Program-made: the position numbers and the translations under genes | Notes under the pieces: model-generated | What the model saw: the letters and a program-made list of their open reading frames with translations, nothing else | Told to the model about the DNA's origin: nothing | The model's database searches: none | Assembly: GCA_021234155.1 (NCBI GenBank) | Contig: JAJEKV010000004.1 | Location: forward strand, 11,722,109-11,786,108 | Origin: Isoetes taiwanensis | Taxonomy: Eukaryota > Streptophyta > Lycopodiopsida > Isoetales > Isoetaceae | DNA length: 64,000 nt | Reading direction: 5' to 3' | In this document: positions 1 to 10,967 of the stretch, one piece after another | How the letters are laid out: each line of letters starts with the position of its first letter | How positions within the stretch are numbered: the stretch's first letter is position 1

Positions 1-150
1 CTCCACATCATGTATCTTTCCTTGAAAAGCCAATTTTTTCGTACTTTGTTACCTGATTAGAATCATATTTTAATGTTTGCTTAGGATTGGATTCAATAAT
101 TATTTTACTATTAAATATATTCTTTCTCATTTCTTCTTTTTAAATACTAG

Positions 151-2091
151 GAGATAACCTTGGAACACTTGCAATAGGTTTTATGCCTCACATTTATCCA
201 ACTTTTAGAACAACGGAGTTCTTGCAGAACATGATCTGGCTAATAAAGGTATCCAGCAGGTTGAAGCTGTTTGGCAGATGTTCTTCATGGTAAATATTCT
301 TCGAACTCTGATTTTGAAAAGTAACTTTTCTAATTTCTGATAGATGGCAATGGCTTATGGGTTGTTATTAGGTACTGGAACAGTATGGCATTAACGAAAG
401 GCTTCACGGGGAATTTAAGATCCTGGATTGATCCTACAGATCCTTCTCTAAAGGATCTTCTTTTATATTCGGGAATCTATTGAGCGTTGACCAGTGCCAT
501 AATACCATTTGGCTACAATATTTATACAACATAGATTCAAAAAGTAATGATAATAGTTATGATTGTTTAGCTGTGTGTTGCTCTATCTGTTGTTTTATTA
601 TTTATAACATCATGCCTTTCTTAGATTTTGACATTTCCATTCTGAAGAAGTACCTTTTTTGCCTTGAAAATCAATAGAAGGTACTAGAAACACAATTAGG
701 CTTGCGGGCTGATTGACGAGATGCTTACACAGCAAGCATAAGTTTGCAAAGCGCTCAAGATCAAGAATTCAGTGACCTTGACTCCCTGAGGAGCCTTTTT
801 TTGCTCATAATTTTTCCACTTTTCATCTATTGTAATAGTAGAAGTTTGGTTCGTAAATGTTACATCTCCAAACACCTGCAGCAAAGCTGGCCAGTTCCAC
901 TGTAAAATAGGAAGCTGCTACAACATTTATGATTGATATGGCACTAGAAAAGCATATCGTGCCTTTGCAATGTGGTGACGGCTCTGATTTCAAAACAATG
1001 TTGAGCCCATTGATAGCAACCACATCTTCAGTAAACAGGCGAGTAAAGTCTTATCTCTTGGCTATAGTGTAATCTTATGTCCTTAACTGTTATCTATGCA
1101 ACAAAATCATCGGTTACTTCACAAAATCATCGGTTATTTATGTGAAATACATTCTTGCAGAATTGCAGAAGTTGGTGGCAGCTACACATTCATTCTGGTA
1201 TCATTTTGAACATGCAGCAGGGATGATGTCCTAACATTTGTGGACCATTTTGATAAACGTAAGCCATCATGTGTAGGGGAAATCCAGAGGAAGGCAGAAA
1301 AAGATGCCTGAGCATTAGAAGCTGACCTGACAGATTACGGGAAATATTATGGTGATCAAGATCAGTGACCTCTTAACTCAGATAGCAAAATTCTGCAAAG
1401 TATAAAAAAAAATATGAACAATTGTATTATATTCTATAATGGAAATACTTGTACATTGACTTCGTAGGGCCTTTATCAACTCGCGAGTCGAGGAAGGCAC
1501 TGCTTGTCCAAATAATGCGACAGTTTGTATGCTTTTGTGTGTGATTGGATGCACCTATATGGAATGGATGCTCTCTAATCTATTTTGAATTCTGCATTCT
1601 TTTCTTTGTTACTCATGACTAATGGCACCATAATTGTTAATCATAGACTCTCTTTGTTCTAGGTGGCTCGAGACATGGCACAGATCCCGCTCAGGCTATA
1701 TTCTTACCAGGGCTTTGGGATAAGCTTGCTCATGATTGCAGACACTATGGGACCTCAAGAGATGAGAAAGAGAGGAAGAACATCAAAACTCCAGAAAGCT
1801 CAAAGGATCTTGCAAGCATTGCATGACATCCATGGAGGTTGGGGAACAGCATATTCGACCCAGCGATTGATGAAAAGATATGCGAGAAGATGGTGGAGAA
1901 ATTGGCTGAACAGGCCAGCGGGGGCTCGTGAGGCGCCTCCTCATGAGGCATTTCACATTCTTCAGGTTGCCCCCAGAGCTTATAGAAGGCAAGAAGAAGC
2001 CCCACAAGTTCTTCCTGTAAGGTGGACCACCTACCATGATGATGTGACTGTAGTGACAGCAAGACCGCCATGGTTTCTTCGTCCGATGTAA
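151..2091 (+). pseudogene. Exon remnants of an unidentified plant gene, copy A
   Basis: I do not recognise this gene. Coding-like pieces sit after AG and before GT signals. One near 210-292 reads LANKGIQQVEAVWQMFFM and ends before GTAAAT. At 366-385 the next exon starts with VLEQYGI but is cut by a deletion, so that GCATTAAC is joined to downstream sequence that is 515 bp away in copy B. Around 430-540 a piece reads SWIDPTDPSLKDLLL, followed by TIWLQYLYNIDSKS. A last piece after CTAG at 1662 contains IHGGWGTA and ends near 2091. The frames do not join without breaks. On the opposite strand, 696-1023 also gives two open stretches of unclear meaning. Copy B (44059-46531) is the better preserved version. 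Confidence 0.5.
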
Positions 2092-3158
2092 AATACGATA
2101 TAGCTATCTCATTTATTAATAAAAATTCTTTTTGAACTATAACTTTGTTTTAAATGTGTAATGAAATTCCTTTGTTTGAGTTGTATTCTTGGTGTTCTCG
2201 ACTCGCGATCTGAGAAAACAGAGGGAAAGATATAGGATGCTTGGACCCACCCTAACACATAAATACTTAAATTTCTGATAGTTTTAGAGGCCAAAAACTT
2301 TTCGCATGTCCTTTTCGTGTAAAATAACAGGATTCCAAAAAAAAAATGGGGATTGCATATGACCCACTTTAATTAAATGCGTCTTCAAAACAAAATGACT
2401 TCTTAAGTTTAATCGGCCATAGGGCAACAGACTGTTATTTGCTGCATGTGAGCTCAATTTCCAATATGCCTTGACATTATGCATCCATTTTTTGTGAGTT
2501 CAAATGTACCTTGCCATCAATCCCAAAATCATCCTTCTGTTATTGTGAATGCCCATAAACTACCATTTTCATAGACTTTGCTTACTATATCACGTTATGT
2601 AATTCACTTCAAATGGTCAACATGCATAGTGGCATATAAAAGTCTTGTCTTCATCATTAAGGTCTTATCTAAATCCGATATGACCTTACTTTGTTAAGGC
2701 AAAGGCTTCTAGTCTGTTCTTAAGAGTATCTTATGGCAATGAAGTGCTAATCACAAGTGGCATATAATTGTCATTATTCTAAAAAGTTTGATGCTATAAA
2801 TTAATTAACAAATTTATTAAATGTTTGGCAATGATGATGCTTTCTTGCAGGATCACCCCATTAGTCTATACTAATGATGGATTCTTTTCATCGACATGCA
2901 TAGTGCCATATCAAAGTCTTGCACATGCATAGTGCCATATCAAAGTCTTGCATGTTGGCATATCAAAGTCTTGGCTTTATCATTAAGGATTAGCCTAGAA
3001 ATAGATAGGTAGTATCTACCATAGGGACATATAATGCCCCCCTAAATGTCTAAAAAGAGACGAACACAGTCCTTCTAATTGCTAATCCAAAGGATTAACC
3101 ATCAAACAACAAGAAGGGACTTATCTTTCCATTGTTTAACCCAAAATCATCAACCCCC
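2092..3158. other. AT-rich spacer with a short tandem duplication
   Basis: No gene seen. Near 2897-2975 the phrase CATAGTGCCATATCAAAG recurs two to three times with period ~33 bp. The whole stretch is repeated at 46532-47620, so it belongs to the A1/B1 duplication rather than to a separate element. Confidence 0.6.
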
Positions 3159-3531
3159 TATGCTTTTCATGGGGATATCCGCGCAAGGTGGTTGTTACAA
3201 CAAGATAATAAAAATCATAAATATCTTCGAGATCAGTCCTGGATTAATGCTCTTCAGACAGAGTACATGCCCGAACTTGCTGGCTATTTGCCCCTCTAGA
3301 TTGCAGAGACATTGCAGGAGGTCCATAAAAACATGTATGATGAATTGGGGATAAGGTACGCTCAACTTTACTTACAACAGCGACATTAATGACGACACTG
3401 AAAAGATTCCCTCAAATCAAGCATATGATCCAAGAGTTGGTAACCAAGATCATCAAGGCTCTACCATATGTCTATTTTGGACCTGAGGTCGTTGCACTAT
3501 ATATATCAGCATTGTTAGACCCTAAGTTTTA
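3159..3531 (+). pseudogene. Unidentified helical-protein fragment, copy A
   Basis: Plus-strand sequence here encodes a coherent run when two small frameshifts are ignored. It includes RWLLQQDN, then DQSWINALQTEYMPEL, HKNMYDELGIRYAQLYLQ, and after a break LKRFPQIKHMIQELV and PYVYFGPE. The amphipathic, leucine-spaced character suggests an alpha-helical or HEAT-like protein, but I cannot name the family. Copy A has a 2-nt insertion relative to copy B near 3296 (CCCCTCTAGATT versus CCCCTAGATT). It may be another exon of the gene represented at 151-2091. Confidence 0.4.
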
Positions 3532-4487
3532 GATGAGACTTAGTATCGTCTCGTTTCAGTTTTTCATGTTAGCATCTCGCGAGACCTCATGTACTCTTTT
3601 CTATATTCAAGGGATTCTTATCTTGACATATAGTTTCCTTTGCTTTCATGTTTTGTTCTTTCTGTTCTTATCTCTTTTGAAAAATCCCGCATGACACACT
3701 ATACTAAGGATTTGTCGATTTGATCCAGGGGTCCTCATAGAGGGCTGTCTTGCAGACAATCCTGAACCCAGACCCTAAACAGACCTTACATATAAACAGA
3801 GAATACTTAAGACTCCCTAAGTCACCCAATCTATCAAGGATAGTTAAATGCATGTCAAAAAGCTTTGGGATAAGCATTGGAGTAACTTAGACAATCAAAC
3901 ACTAGAAACTAGATTTGGCTTTCTTTCTTTCTAAACACAATATCTCTCCATTGTCCCAGAGAACTAAAACTTTCTAGTCTTAAGGATTCTATGTTCTTAT
4001 ATAAGGTCTCTTCTTATCTTATGCATAATGCTACCTCAGATATAAACAGAGAATCCTTAAAACTACAAATTATTCAATCCCCTTGGACAATCGAGGCGAC
4101 ATTATTACTAGAAGAAAGCAAGATTCATTTTCTAATACTTTGACTCCCAAAGTCACCCAATCTTCAAGTATAGTCAAGGGCAATATATGTCAGAAAGCTT
4201 TGAGATGAGCGTTGGAGTAACTTAGATAGTTAAATAGTAGAAACTAGATTTGGCTTTCCTTCTAAACACAATATATCTCCATTGTCCCAGAGAACTAAAA
4301 CTTTATAATCTTAAGGTTTATATCTTCTTATCTAAAGGTCTCTTCTTATCTTATACATAATGCTATAAATAGAGAATCCTTAAGACTACAAAGTATTCAA
4401 TCCTCTTGGACAATCGAGGCGACATTGTTACTGGAAGGAAAGCAAGATCCATTTTCTAATATTTTGACTTCCAAAGTCACCCACTCT

Positions 4488-5351
4488 AATATTCTAAACG
4501 AGGTGCACCTTGGACTACCACAGTCGTCGGATCTGTCAATCCGACGGCCCAGACTGTATGTTGCAGCCTCTGGACACCTCTCGTTTCGATTATGCTCAAT
4601 TATGATTGGGGACGCCTATGATTTTAAGATGTCGAATACGAGTTTGCCTAAGGTTTTGACGGTATATCGAGCCTCTATACGGTTTAAGCTTTAAGCTTTT
4701 AGAATATGAAATCTGAGGGGATTGAACCTCTACCAAAATAACTCAATGTCCTAATAAGACTACTTTAACCAATCTAACCAGTGAGCTAATGTGACTATTT
4801 TTTATCTTAAATCTATGTTTTTTTTTATAATAACCCATTGAATTGTTTTAGGGATATGGTCTATGATTTCAAGAATTATATCTATATCAAATCCCCACAG
4901 AACCCCTGTTATTTTGCTACATATTCTAAACGAGGTGCACCTGGACTACCACGATCGTCGGATCTGTCAATCCGGCGGCCCGGTATATGTTGCAGCCTCT
5001 GGACACCTCTCGTTTCGATTATGCTCAATTATGATTGGGGACGCCTATGATTTTAAGATGTCGAATACGAGTTTGCCTAAGGTTTTGACGGTATATCGAG
5101 CCTCTATACGGTTTCGCTTAAGCTTTTAGAATATGAAATACGGGGATTCGAACCTCTACCAAAATAACTCAATGTCCTAATAAGAGTACTTTAACCAATC
5201 TAACCAGTGAGCTAATGTGACGATTTTTTATCTTAAATCTATGTTTTTTTTTATAATAACCCATTGAATTGTTTTAGGGATATGGTCTATGATTTCAAGA
5301 ATTATATCTATATCAAATCCCCCTGGAACCCCCTGTTATTTTGCTACATAT
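4488..5351 (-). mobile_element. Two tandem ~430-bp tRNA-like (SINE-like) repeats inserted in the satellite
   Basis: Two head-to-tail units (4491-4922 and 4923-5349) each begin ATTCTAAACGAGGTGCACC and end TTATTTTGCTACAT. The block is absent from copy B, where ACCCAATCTATCAAGGATAG reads straight through (near 49050). On the minus strand each unit carries a tRNA-like promoter. Unit 2 has an A-box-like TTAGCTCACTGGTTAGA (5199-5215) and a B-box GGTTCGAATCC (5144-5154). In unit 1 the B-box has lost one base. A third unit lies at 12854-13286. The box pair fits a tRNA-derived SINE, but the tandem arrangement, the internal rather than terminal position of the boxes and the lack of a clear tail are unusual. 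A dispersed satellite is the alternative. Confidence 0.7.
5141..5221 (-). repeat. tRNA-like segment with A and B boxes
   Basis: Read on the minus strand, TTAGCTCACTGGTTAGA and GGTTCGAATCC lie about 45 bp apart, as internal RNA polymerase III promoter boxes do. The 5' and 3' ends do not form a good seven-pair acceptor stem and the anticodon stem is weak, so I do not call a functional tRNA gene. Sister copies are at 4713-4795 (B-box damaged) and 13075-13155 (intact). Confidence 0.6.
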
Positions 5352-6400
5352 TCAAGGATAGTCAAGAGCAATATATGTCAGAAAGCTTCTAGATGAGCAT
5401 TGGAGTAATTTAGACAATCAAATACTAGAAACTAGATTTGGCTTTCTTTCTAAACACAATATCTCTCCATTGTCCCAGAGAACTAAAACTTTCTAGTCTT
5501 AAGGATTCTATGTTCTTATATAAGGTCTCTTCTTATCTTATGCATAATCCTAGAAGTAACCTTAGATATAAACAGAGAATCCTTAAAACTACAAAGTATT
5601 CAATCCTCTTGGATAATCGAGGCGACGTTACTAGAAAGAAAGCAAGATCCATTTTCTAATACTTTGACTCCCTAACTCACCCAATTTAACAAGGATAGTC
5701 AAGGGCAACATATGTTAGAAAGCTTTGAGATGAGCATTGGAGCGACTGAGACAGTCAAATACTAGAAATTGGATTTGGTTTTCTTTCTAAACACAATATC
5801 TCTCCGTTGTCCCAGAGAACTAAAACTTTCTAGTCTTAAGGATTCTATGTTCTTATATACGGTCTCTTCTTATCTTATGCATAATGCTAGAAGTGACCTT
5901 AGATATAAACAGAGAATCCTTAAAACTACAAAGTATTCAATCCCCTTGGACAATCAGGAGACATTGTTACTAGAAGGAAAGCAAGATCCATTTTCTAATA
6001 CTTTTGACTCCCAAAGTCACCCAATCTATCAAGTATAGTCAAGGAACATATATGTCAGAAAGCTTCTAAAAGAGCATTGCAGTAACTTAGACAAATCAAA
6101 TATTAGAAACTAGATTTAGTTTTCTTTCTAAACACAATATCTCTCCATTGCCCAGAGAACTAAAACTTTCTAGTCTTAAGGATTCTATGTTCTTATATAA
6201 GATCTCTTCTTATCTTATGCACAATGCTAGAAGTGACCTTAGATATAAACAGAGAATCCTTAAAACTACAAAGTATTCAATCCTCTTGGATAATCGAGGC
6301 GACGTTGTTACTAGAAAGAAAGCAAGGTCCATTTTCTAATACTTTGACTCCCTAACTCACCCAATTTATCAAGAGGGCAATATATGTCAGAAAGCTTTAA

Positions 6401-7770
6401 GATGAGAATTGGAGTAACTTAGCATTGGAGCATTGGAGTATCATATGGAGAAACTCAATAAGCATATAGTTGCTGGCTAAAAGTTAGATAGAATCTAGTT
6501 TCTTACGGTCTTATGATTTATTGCAATGGTTTTGTAGAATGTCTGAAGGGTATATATTCGAAGGATCCACTGAGGAAGAGCATCTTGCAATCTTAGATTT
6601 GGAAATGAAATTTTTTCTTTAAACAACTGATATTACAAGAATGTGATATTAAGTACCATAAGATGGAAAACTAATTCACAAGCGTACCTTGCATCCGAGG
6701 ATTCCCCAAACGGCTTCTTGCTACTTCAACTTGGTCCTTCATTTTATTGTGTATACTTCATTTGCTATTTGATAATTCAAATATGTTAATTCGACCAAGA
6801 AACAAAACAAAACAAGGATAAGGATCAACCATATGCTCCATAATAATCATAACTATATGATATAACTCCAGTGGAAGGTTATCCCATATCAAGTGTAAAG
6901 ATGGCGGAAAACATATAAGTTAAGACTAAAATGAGGCACTAAAAATAAATTTACAAACATACCTCAATGGTTATCCAGGCGTGTCGTCGATATCGTAAAT
7001 GAACCAAAAATCTTATATTGAATCTTAGCCATGTTACATCTAGAAGAGGAGAAGCCCTCAGATTAAGGAGCAATTTATGCTCCAATATATAAATTGCTCC
7101 CGAATCTGAGTGCTCTCTTCTTCTATTTTGTAATAGAACCAAAATTTTTTATAAGGTTTTCTATCCTTATGGCTTCGTTAAACAGCCCTGTTTGGAACAA
7201 ACGTCAAACGTGTATTATAAGGAGCAAAGAAATAAGGATGGAATCAAAAGGAAAGGCCTACAATTAAACATGTTGCTTTCAGTATATGTGCAAGCTTCCT
7301 TCCTATAGTACTTTGTCTAGAATAACTAGAGGATAGGAGTGAGGAACCCTAGTTCAATGTCGACATATTTACAAAAGAGGAATATATATGTGCAATATAT
7401 GCTTGCAATATATGTGCCAGCTTCCTCCCTATAGTCCTTTGAATAGAATAACTACAATATAGGAGTGAAGAACCCTAGTTCGATATATATCGACATATTT
7501 ACAAAAGAGGAAGAAGAGTGCAAAGCTCATACCTCAAAATATTAGACATATTACAACATGTTGGAGAGAGGAAGAAGAGACAAGTATGATAGGTTACCTT
7601 AGTAATAGCTAAATCCTTTCCTTCTCCATAAAGCTAGGTATATACAAGAGAAACTCCCAACATGGCGGCAAAATATTAGAAGGCGCCATCGACTCCGTAA
7701 ACACCCTTGTACCCTATAAAAAATAAAAATAAAAGAAATGCACTAATAGCCTTTAAATACCCTAATATCA
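6401..7770. other. Non-coding part of the duplication, with a foldback
   Basis: AT-rich sequence shared with 49981-51630. No gene recognised. It contains two internal near-repeats of TGTGCAAGCTTCCTTCC/TGTGCCAGCTTCC with GAGGAACCCTAGTTC (near 7285-7370 and 7415-7490), and the hairpin listed at 7042-7124. Confidence 0.5.
7042..7124. repeat. 83-nt imperfect foldback, miRNA-precursor-sized, copy A
   Basis: The arms CTCAGATTAAGGAGCAATTT (from 7057) and AAATTGCTCCCGAATCTGAG (to 7110) pair with two mismatches around a loop of about 10 nt. Pairing continues outward with AGAAGAGGAGA against TCTCTTCTTCT, giving roughly 35 paired positions per arm. The same hairpin is preserved in copy B at 50906-50988. 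It could be a MITE remnant or a pre-miRNA-like transcript. The sequence alone cannot decide. Confidence 0.7.
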
Positions 7771-8480
7771 GTGCTTTTTATATTTGAGCACAATTATATG
7801 TGTTTTTTCTCACTTGCTAATGAGCGCCATGGCAGACGCGGGTATGGTGGAGTGGCTTGCTACTTTAGGGATGCCTTAGCATGCAAGATCATACTTCAGA
7901 AGTCTGATGTGTTTAACCGCTACATGTGGGTAATGGTATTAGAGCCTGGTCATGTCCCATTGTTTCTTGCTATTTTGCTACATTCCCCATGCGAGGGCTC
8001 TAAGTTCTACCGGTACATGATGCGGAACCACGGATGTCGAGATGCGTATATAGGGGCGTATGATGACATAGACCGCTATAATCGGCGAGGGACAAGTGTT
8101 TTTGCTTGGAGATTTCAATGCTCGTCTGGCCTTGATTCGCGATTCGGTGACCTTCAAGGTGGCGATAATCTTGATCGCTTTGGCTTGAGCGGCCGCTATT
8201 CGGAATACGGCACTCGGGATATGGTGGCTAGACCATTTGGCGGCGGCTGGTCCAGCTCTGCCGGGTTTTGACATGGTAATTTGTAATGGTATGCGGCGAT
8301 GGCCACACTTTCGGGGGTGTTACTTGCGGGAGTGATAGGCGAGGATGGGGAGCTAGTGTGTTGGATTACCTTCTACCGCTCCGGTAGCGAGACGACATGG
8401 TTACACACCTCTCCATTGGCACAAGCACAGGGGATGAGGAGGCTTTGTCAGATCACTACCCGCTTTATGTCACGCTGAAT
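7771..8480 (+). pseudogene. LINE ORF2 endonuclease domain, frameshifted
   Basis: The endonuclease/exonuclease/phosphatase fold nicks target DNA for target-primed reverse transcription. Diagnostic pieces are LLGDFNARLA near 8108-8140, VLDYLL near 8360, and SDHYPLYVTL near 8450-8480 (the SDH motif with catalytic Asp and His). They fall in different frames: the longest open frame (7771-8271) reads out of frame across the GDFNA motif. At least two frameshifts separate the motifs, so no active enzyme is encoded. The N-terminal part with the first catalytic residues is not recognisable, so the element may be 5' truncated. Confidence 0.8.
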
Positions 8481-9329
8481 TGGGAGCACTCAATAGCGGA
8501 GACACTGCAAAGGGGGCGTGGAGGGTTACCATACATCCCACGCTATCAGAAGCAGGGACAGTATGAATCTGTGTTGGTGCAGGAATTACAGGGGTTTGAT
8601 AGCTTCTACACACTGCAAGACAGGTGTGCATGGCTGGTGAGGGCGCTGCTTGCAGCTGCTGAGGCTTCCTTTGCAGTGAAGGGCCCTCCAAGGAGGGACA
8701 CCGCGCATTTTCCTGAGAACCCGTGGTTTGATGCTGATTGCAAGGCTCTAAAGAGCCAGCTGCGCTTGGTCATAGATCCACAGTTGCGGCCACAGGCCCT
8801 GCAAGACTATAAGCTCTTCCTAAAAGCCAAGAAGGGGAGATACATGGCAGAAACCCAGGAGCGCCTGTTTGACATGCTCATGGCAGAGCCAAAAGCTTTT
8901 TGGCGTAAGGTGTTATATAAGAAGCGCCAGGTGGCTGGTAATGTAAGTGTGGAGCAATGGATGCACCGCTTGCAGGAGTTATATGACCCGCCAGGAGCTA
9001 ATGCCAGGGTCCCGGATCAGGTAGGAGAGGTCTTTGCGGCTCACGCGGGAGGATGTTCAAGAAGGTCTCGGGCATCCGGGCGAATGGCAAGGCAAAGGAT
9101 TTACAGGGGGGCTGCAGAGGATTTTGTTGAAATGGGGTGGCCCATCGTGGTAGGGCCCCCGGCGGTGATCATTAACCGGGCTCGGCGAGGGGCTCCCGTG
9201 AGTGGATGGTTAGTAAGGTTGTTCGCTCATAAAGCCGGTAATCTGGATGCCGGGCGAATTACGGATGATTATGGTAAGCTCATTTGTTTGCAAAGCTCCT
9301 GGCAGGGTGGTGGAGAAGAAACTTACTAA
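8397..9329 (+). pseudogene. LINE ORF2 linker between endonuclease and reverse transcriptase
   Basis: This is the longest open frame of the element (310 codons). It begins in the end of the endonuclease (SDHYPLYVTL) and continues through a basic linker with FPENPWFDADCKALKSQL and AKKGRYMAETQERLF. This is the region that in plant LINEs precedes the finger domain. Near 9050-9330 the reading becomes low quality and the expected PGxDG-type segment before the first reverse-transcriptase block is not visible, so a frameshift is likely there. The start codon is arbitrary. Confidence 0.65.
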
Positions 9330-9429
9330 GTGGGCCGAGGAGGCGGGTGCGCAATTGGCCAGCGGGCTTTAGCCCGACTCACTCCACGGCCCGACCATAT
9401 CTTCACTTTGAGAGTGTTGATGGAGGCAA

Positions 9430-9990
9430 GCCGGAATGGCGGCGAGGACTTGTATTCTTTGCTTTGTAGATTTTAAGACTGCATATGATACCGTCCCCAG
9501 AGACATATTGTGGCAGAGGTTGCAAGAATTGCGAGTTCCACAGGAGTTGCAGAATGTGGTGCACCAGCTTTATGATGGGATTTATGCTGCACTGCCTTAT
9601 GAGGATCGGCGGGTAGCTAGCACTATGGGAGTTAAGCAGGGCTGCCCGTTGTCTCCAACGCTTTTGGGTTGTATATTGATAGCTTGGAGGCGTGGATCAA
9701 AGCACCATGGGGAGCCGGGGTGCAATTATCTGATGCGACCTCTGTGAGCCAGTTACTATATGCGGATGATGTAGCTTTGCTAGCTCACACGGCCAGCAGT
9801 ATGCAGCAGCATTTGGATGCCCTCAGTGGGTTCTGTGGGGCAACGGGAATGACAGTGAACTTGCACAAAACTAAGCTTCTCGCGATCCTGTCCTCGCAAC
9901 ACCCTATCCCGGAGTTCTATTACAGGGGACAGGAAGTGGAGATGGTGCGGAGCTTCAAGTATCTGGGAATTGATTTCACTACTAACATCT
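9430..9990 (+). pseudogene. LINE reverse transcriptase core, one frameshift
   Basis: Reverse-transcriptase blocks appear in order: VDFKTAYDTVPRD (block A, first catalytic Asp), GVKQGCPLSPTL (block B), YADDVALLA (block C at 9759-9770, the two catalytic Asp), GMTVNLHKTK (block D) and FKYLGIDF (block E). Blocks A-B and C-E are in different frames. A one-base loss in the T run near 9660 explains this, because reading LFGLYIDSLEAW across it restores the usual sequence. A second shift near 9990 separates the thumb region (9970-10326). Confidence 0.92.
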
Positions 9991-10326
9991 TTGTGGGATG
10001 AGTGTGTGGAGAGAAGAGCCGGTCTGCGGTGGAAGGCTTTTATATGCAATGCAAAAAGCGTGTTGCGGATAGATCTGCGGATTTGGGCGAGGAGAGCACA
10101 CCTGTTTAGAGCTTTGGTTGAGCCGGTGCTGCTATATGGGGTGGAGGTTTGGGGCCCAGCAGTTAGCAAAAATACGTGGGATAGGTTGGAAAGGGTGCAG
10201 AAAGCTTTCTTGACCTATAGCTTGGGAGTGAAGGACACCGTACCGTATCAGATTTTGTTGTATGAGACGGGGTTCGGCCTTTCTGACGATTACGCTATCG
10301 CGAAGGCATCTTACTTGCTTCCATAA
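9970..10326 (+). pseudogene. LINE ORF2 thumb region
   Basis: Open stretch with VEPVLLYGVEVWGPAVSK and WDRLERVQKAFLT. This matches the conserved YGxExW segment after the catalytic core of non-LTR reverse transcriptases. The frame is lost again after 10326, before the C-terminal domain. Confidence 0.8.
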
Positions 10327-10505
10327 GGTGGATGGGATGGATGAGCATCGCTTGCCCCCCACAGCGGCCGTGTTGTTAACGCAGGGGCCCCGGGCCGAAG
10401 AGGGTATGTACGAGCAGCTTTGTAAGGGATGGTTTAGGAGGTGGTCTATGGATTACCAACGGATGGTGGCACCGGGCGGTCCCGATCGCTTGTGAGAATG
10501 GGCAA

Positions 10506-10967
10506 TTGGATGCGGGCTATGCTGCCACTCTGTGGGATGCCTCTACTCTTGCAAAGCCCAAGACAGAGCACTATCACGCTCAGATTAATCCCGGCCTTGA
10601 GCATGGACCCCATCGGTACTTGAAAGCACACATCTCTGTGAAGAAACGGAGAGCTATTGCCGCCATAAGGGGCGGGTTCCCATTACCTCGGGAATTGAGA
10701 CAGTCATTTGGGGGTGAATGGCGGGCACTCCGGGATCCCGAGGAGGAGAGGATATGTCAGTGTTGTGAGATGCACGTGATAGAGGATGAGCACCATGCCC
10801 TCCAGTGGTGCCCAGCATATGCCCATGTCCGAGCAGTGCACACTGATCTTAGATGCTCTGACACACCGCTACATCAGTTACTCGCATCACCTATGGTAGC
10901 GCGACTGGGAGCTTACATCCTGCAGATTTCGGCCGTCAGACTTGCTCTTCTGGGGCATGGTATTTGA
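10506..10967 (+). pseudogene. LINE ORF2 C-terminal zinc-binding region
   Basis: Encodes CQCCEMHVIEDEHHALQWCP near 10755-10815, a CX2C...HX4C arrangement typical of the C-terminal nucleic-acid-binding motif of plant LINEs. The open frame ends at 10967, just before the 3' UTR. The same motif (CQCC..DESHALQACP) occurs on the minus strand in the deleted element at 24819-26302, showing both belong to one family. Confidence 0.85.

Larger units (their letters stand above)
3780..6400 (+). repeat. ~333-bp tandem satellite array, copy A
   Basis: The phrase TAGAAACTAGATTTGGC, or close variants, recurs near 3902, 4230, 5427, 5763 and 6099. After subtracting the 864-bp insertion the spacing is about 330-336 bp. 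Each unit also carries CCAGAGAACTAAAACTTT, GGATTCTATGTTCTTATA and AACAGAGAATCCTTAA in the same order. Units differ by substitutions and short indels. Open frames of 60-90 codons recur once per unit and share CPRELKLSSLKDSMFLY. They follow the repeat period and have no conserved start or stop, so I treat them as by-products of the satellite. Confidence 0.9.
1..7770 (+). repeat. Segmental duplication, copy A1 (pairs with 43909-51630)
   Basis: Nearly every line of this stretch can be laid against 43909-51630 in the same orientation, with scattered substitutions and several clean indels. Position 1 matches 43909, and identity stops at 7770/51630 right after a shared CCTAATATCA. A1 lacks about 515 bp present in B1 at 44303-44818 and about 90 bp of one satellite unit. 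A1 carries an 864-bp insertion (4488-5351) that B1 lacks. The left end is cut by the window edge, so the true start is unknown. Confidence 0.95.

Noticed and set aside
696-1023. Minus-strand gene formed by two open frames
   Set aside because: Frames are short, out of phase, and lack recognised motifs; the opposite strand is equally plausible.
4425-5129. Overlapping plus-strand open frames of 70-90 codons
   Set aside because: They lie across the tRNA-like repeat, recur with each unit, and share no protein motif; the repeat explains them.
5141-5221. Functional tRNA gene on the minus strand
   Set aside because: A and B boxes are present, but the acceptor and anticodon stems do not fold convincingly and it recurs inside a repeat.
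5438-6339. Series of similar open frames of 60-90 codons
   Set aside because: They follow the 333-bp satellite period and have shifting starts and stops.
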